From the NCBI GenBank assembly GCA_005884255.1, contig VBDL01000032.1, positions 1 through 10,841 of the forward strand: DNA of 10,841 nt. The letters are read 5' to 3'. Made by a program: the position numbers and the translations under genes. A model generated the notes under the pieces. The model was given only the letters and a program-made list of their open reading frames with translations, was not told the origin of the DNA and made no database searches. How positions within the stretch are numbered: the first letter of the stretch is position 1; every line of letters begins with the position of its first letter. The stretch comes from Betaproteobacteria bacterium (GTDB lineage: Bacteria > Pseudomonadota > Gammaproteobacteria > Burkholderiales > Burkholderiaceae_C). Positions 10,574 to 10,841 of the stretch are shown here, in pieces.

Positions 10574-10841
10574 ATGGCTTCGCGCCCTATCGTCCTCGTC
10601 ACCGGTGGTGCGCGCCGCATCGGCCGGGCGATCGCGCTCGAGCTCGGGCGCACCGGGTGGGACGTGGCCGTGCACTATCGCGCTTCGGCCGCCGAGGCGC
10701 AGGAAACACTGACTGCGCTGCGGGCCTGCGGTGCCCAGGCCGAGGCCTTTGCCGCGGACCTGTCCGACGAAGCGGCCTGCCTGTCCCTGCTGCCGGCCGT
10801 GATCGCGCGCTTCGGCCGCGTCGATGCGCTGGTCAACAACG
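10574..10841 (+). CDS. SDR-family oxidoreductase, pteridine-reductase-like (5' part)
   Basis: This is the first 89 codons of a gene that runs off the window. The visible part is the Rossmann half of a short-chain dehydrogenase. TGGARRIGRAIA at 10-21 is the dinucleotide loop, with Arg residues as in the TGxxxRxG form of pteridine reductases. VHYRAS at 33-38 is the NADPH-type HYRxS motif seen in PTR1 and FolM. AADLSD near 61-65 and LVNN at 86-89 complete the pattern. Pteridine reductase or dihydromonapterin reductase is the best guess, with an NADPH-dependent role in pterin or folate metabolism. The catalytic Tyr-Lys part is outside, so another SDR activity cannot be excluded. If the guess is right, it adds to the folate theme of the window. 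ATG 10574 has no Shine-Dalgarno. Confidence 0.85.
   Translation, partial: MASRPIVLVTGGARRIGRAIALELGRTGWDVAVHYRASAAEAQETLTALRACGAQAEAFAADLSDEAACLSLLPAVIARFGRVDALVNN

Noticed and set aside
10556..10675. 40-residue N-terminal extension of the methyltransferase
   Set aside because: The extension is antisense to the SDR coding sequence, is charged and unlike the family, and passes through the TACAAT promoter. ATG 10555 fits both family similarity and promoter spacing.

Overview
The window reads as a chromosomal stretch from a high-GC betaproteobacterium. The best fit is a member of the Burkholderiales in the Rubrivivax/Leptothrix/Methylibium neighbourhood. This rests on the strong G/C third-position bias, on a DUF2917 protein divergent from a GcvA-like LysR regulator, on a PEP-CTERM exported protein, and on the order FCL/slt/GST/cca/MidA-type methyltransferase/pteridine-reductase-like SDR. 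The taxon is inferred from gene content, not from a marker gene. No phage, insertion sequence, CRISPR array, tRNA or rRNA was seen. Genes fill nearly everything; the longest gap is 145 bp (8080-8224).

Region 1 (1-2289) is a methyl-cycle and folate block. It holds the 3' end of ahcY, then tlyA (rRNA 2'-O-methyltransferase) after a 4-bp gap, then metF overlapping tlyA by ATGA. A 5-formyltetrahydrofolate cyclo-ligase (FCL-1) faces them from the other strand. AhcY clears the SAH made by SAM-dependent methylation, MetF makes the 5-methyl-THF used to remake methionine, and FCL returns 5-formyl-THF to the active folate pool. Region 2 (2290-4130) holds a TfoX-N domain protein with a basic tail, a DUF2917 protein and a divergent LysR regulator. 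Region 3 (4127-7536) holds a second, diverged cyclo-ligase (FCL-2), a large exported lytic transglycosylase (Slt) and a glutathione S-transferase. Region 4 (7545-8224) holds a strong hairpin terminator, a PEP-CTERM protein and a palindrome-packed intergenic region. Region 5 (8225-10841) holds cca (tRNA CCA-adding enzyme), a MidA/NDUFAF7-type methyltransferase and the start of a pteridine-reductase-like SDR.

The individual genes are mostly familiar. The unusual signals are organisational. At least four genes (tfoX-like, lysR, cca, midA-like) have a -10-like hexamer of the form TANNNT exactly six bases before the ATG and no Shine-Dalgarno, which predicts leaderless mRNAs; two of them share an identical 17-mer. 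The midA/SDR pair is divergent across only 18 bp, with one hexamer exactly centred between the two ATGs. The strand flips nine times in 14 genes, and convergent stops are 2-3 bp apart or overlap. Two different FCL paralogs lie about 1.8 kb apart. The gap upstream of the PEP-CTERM gene is tiled by five adjacent inverted repeats, enclosed in part by a 9-bp long-range stem. I see no defence system or clearly new multi-gene machine here.
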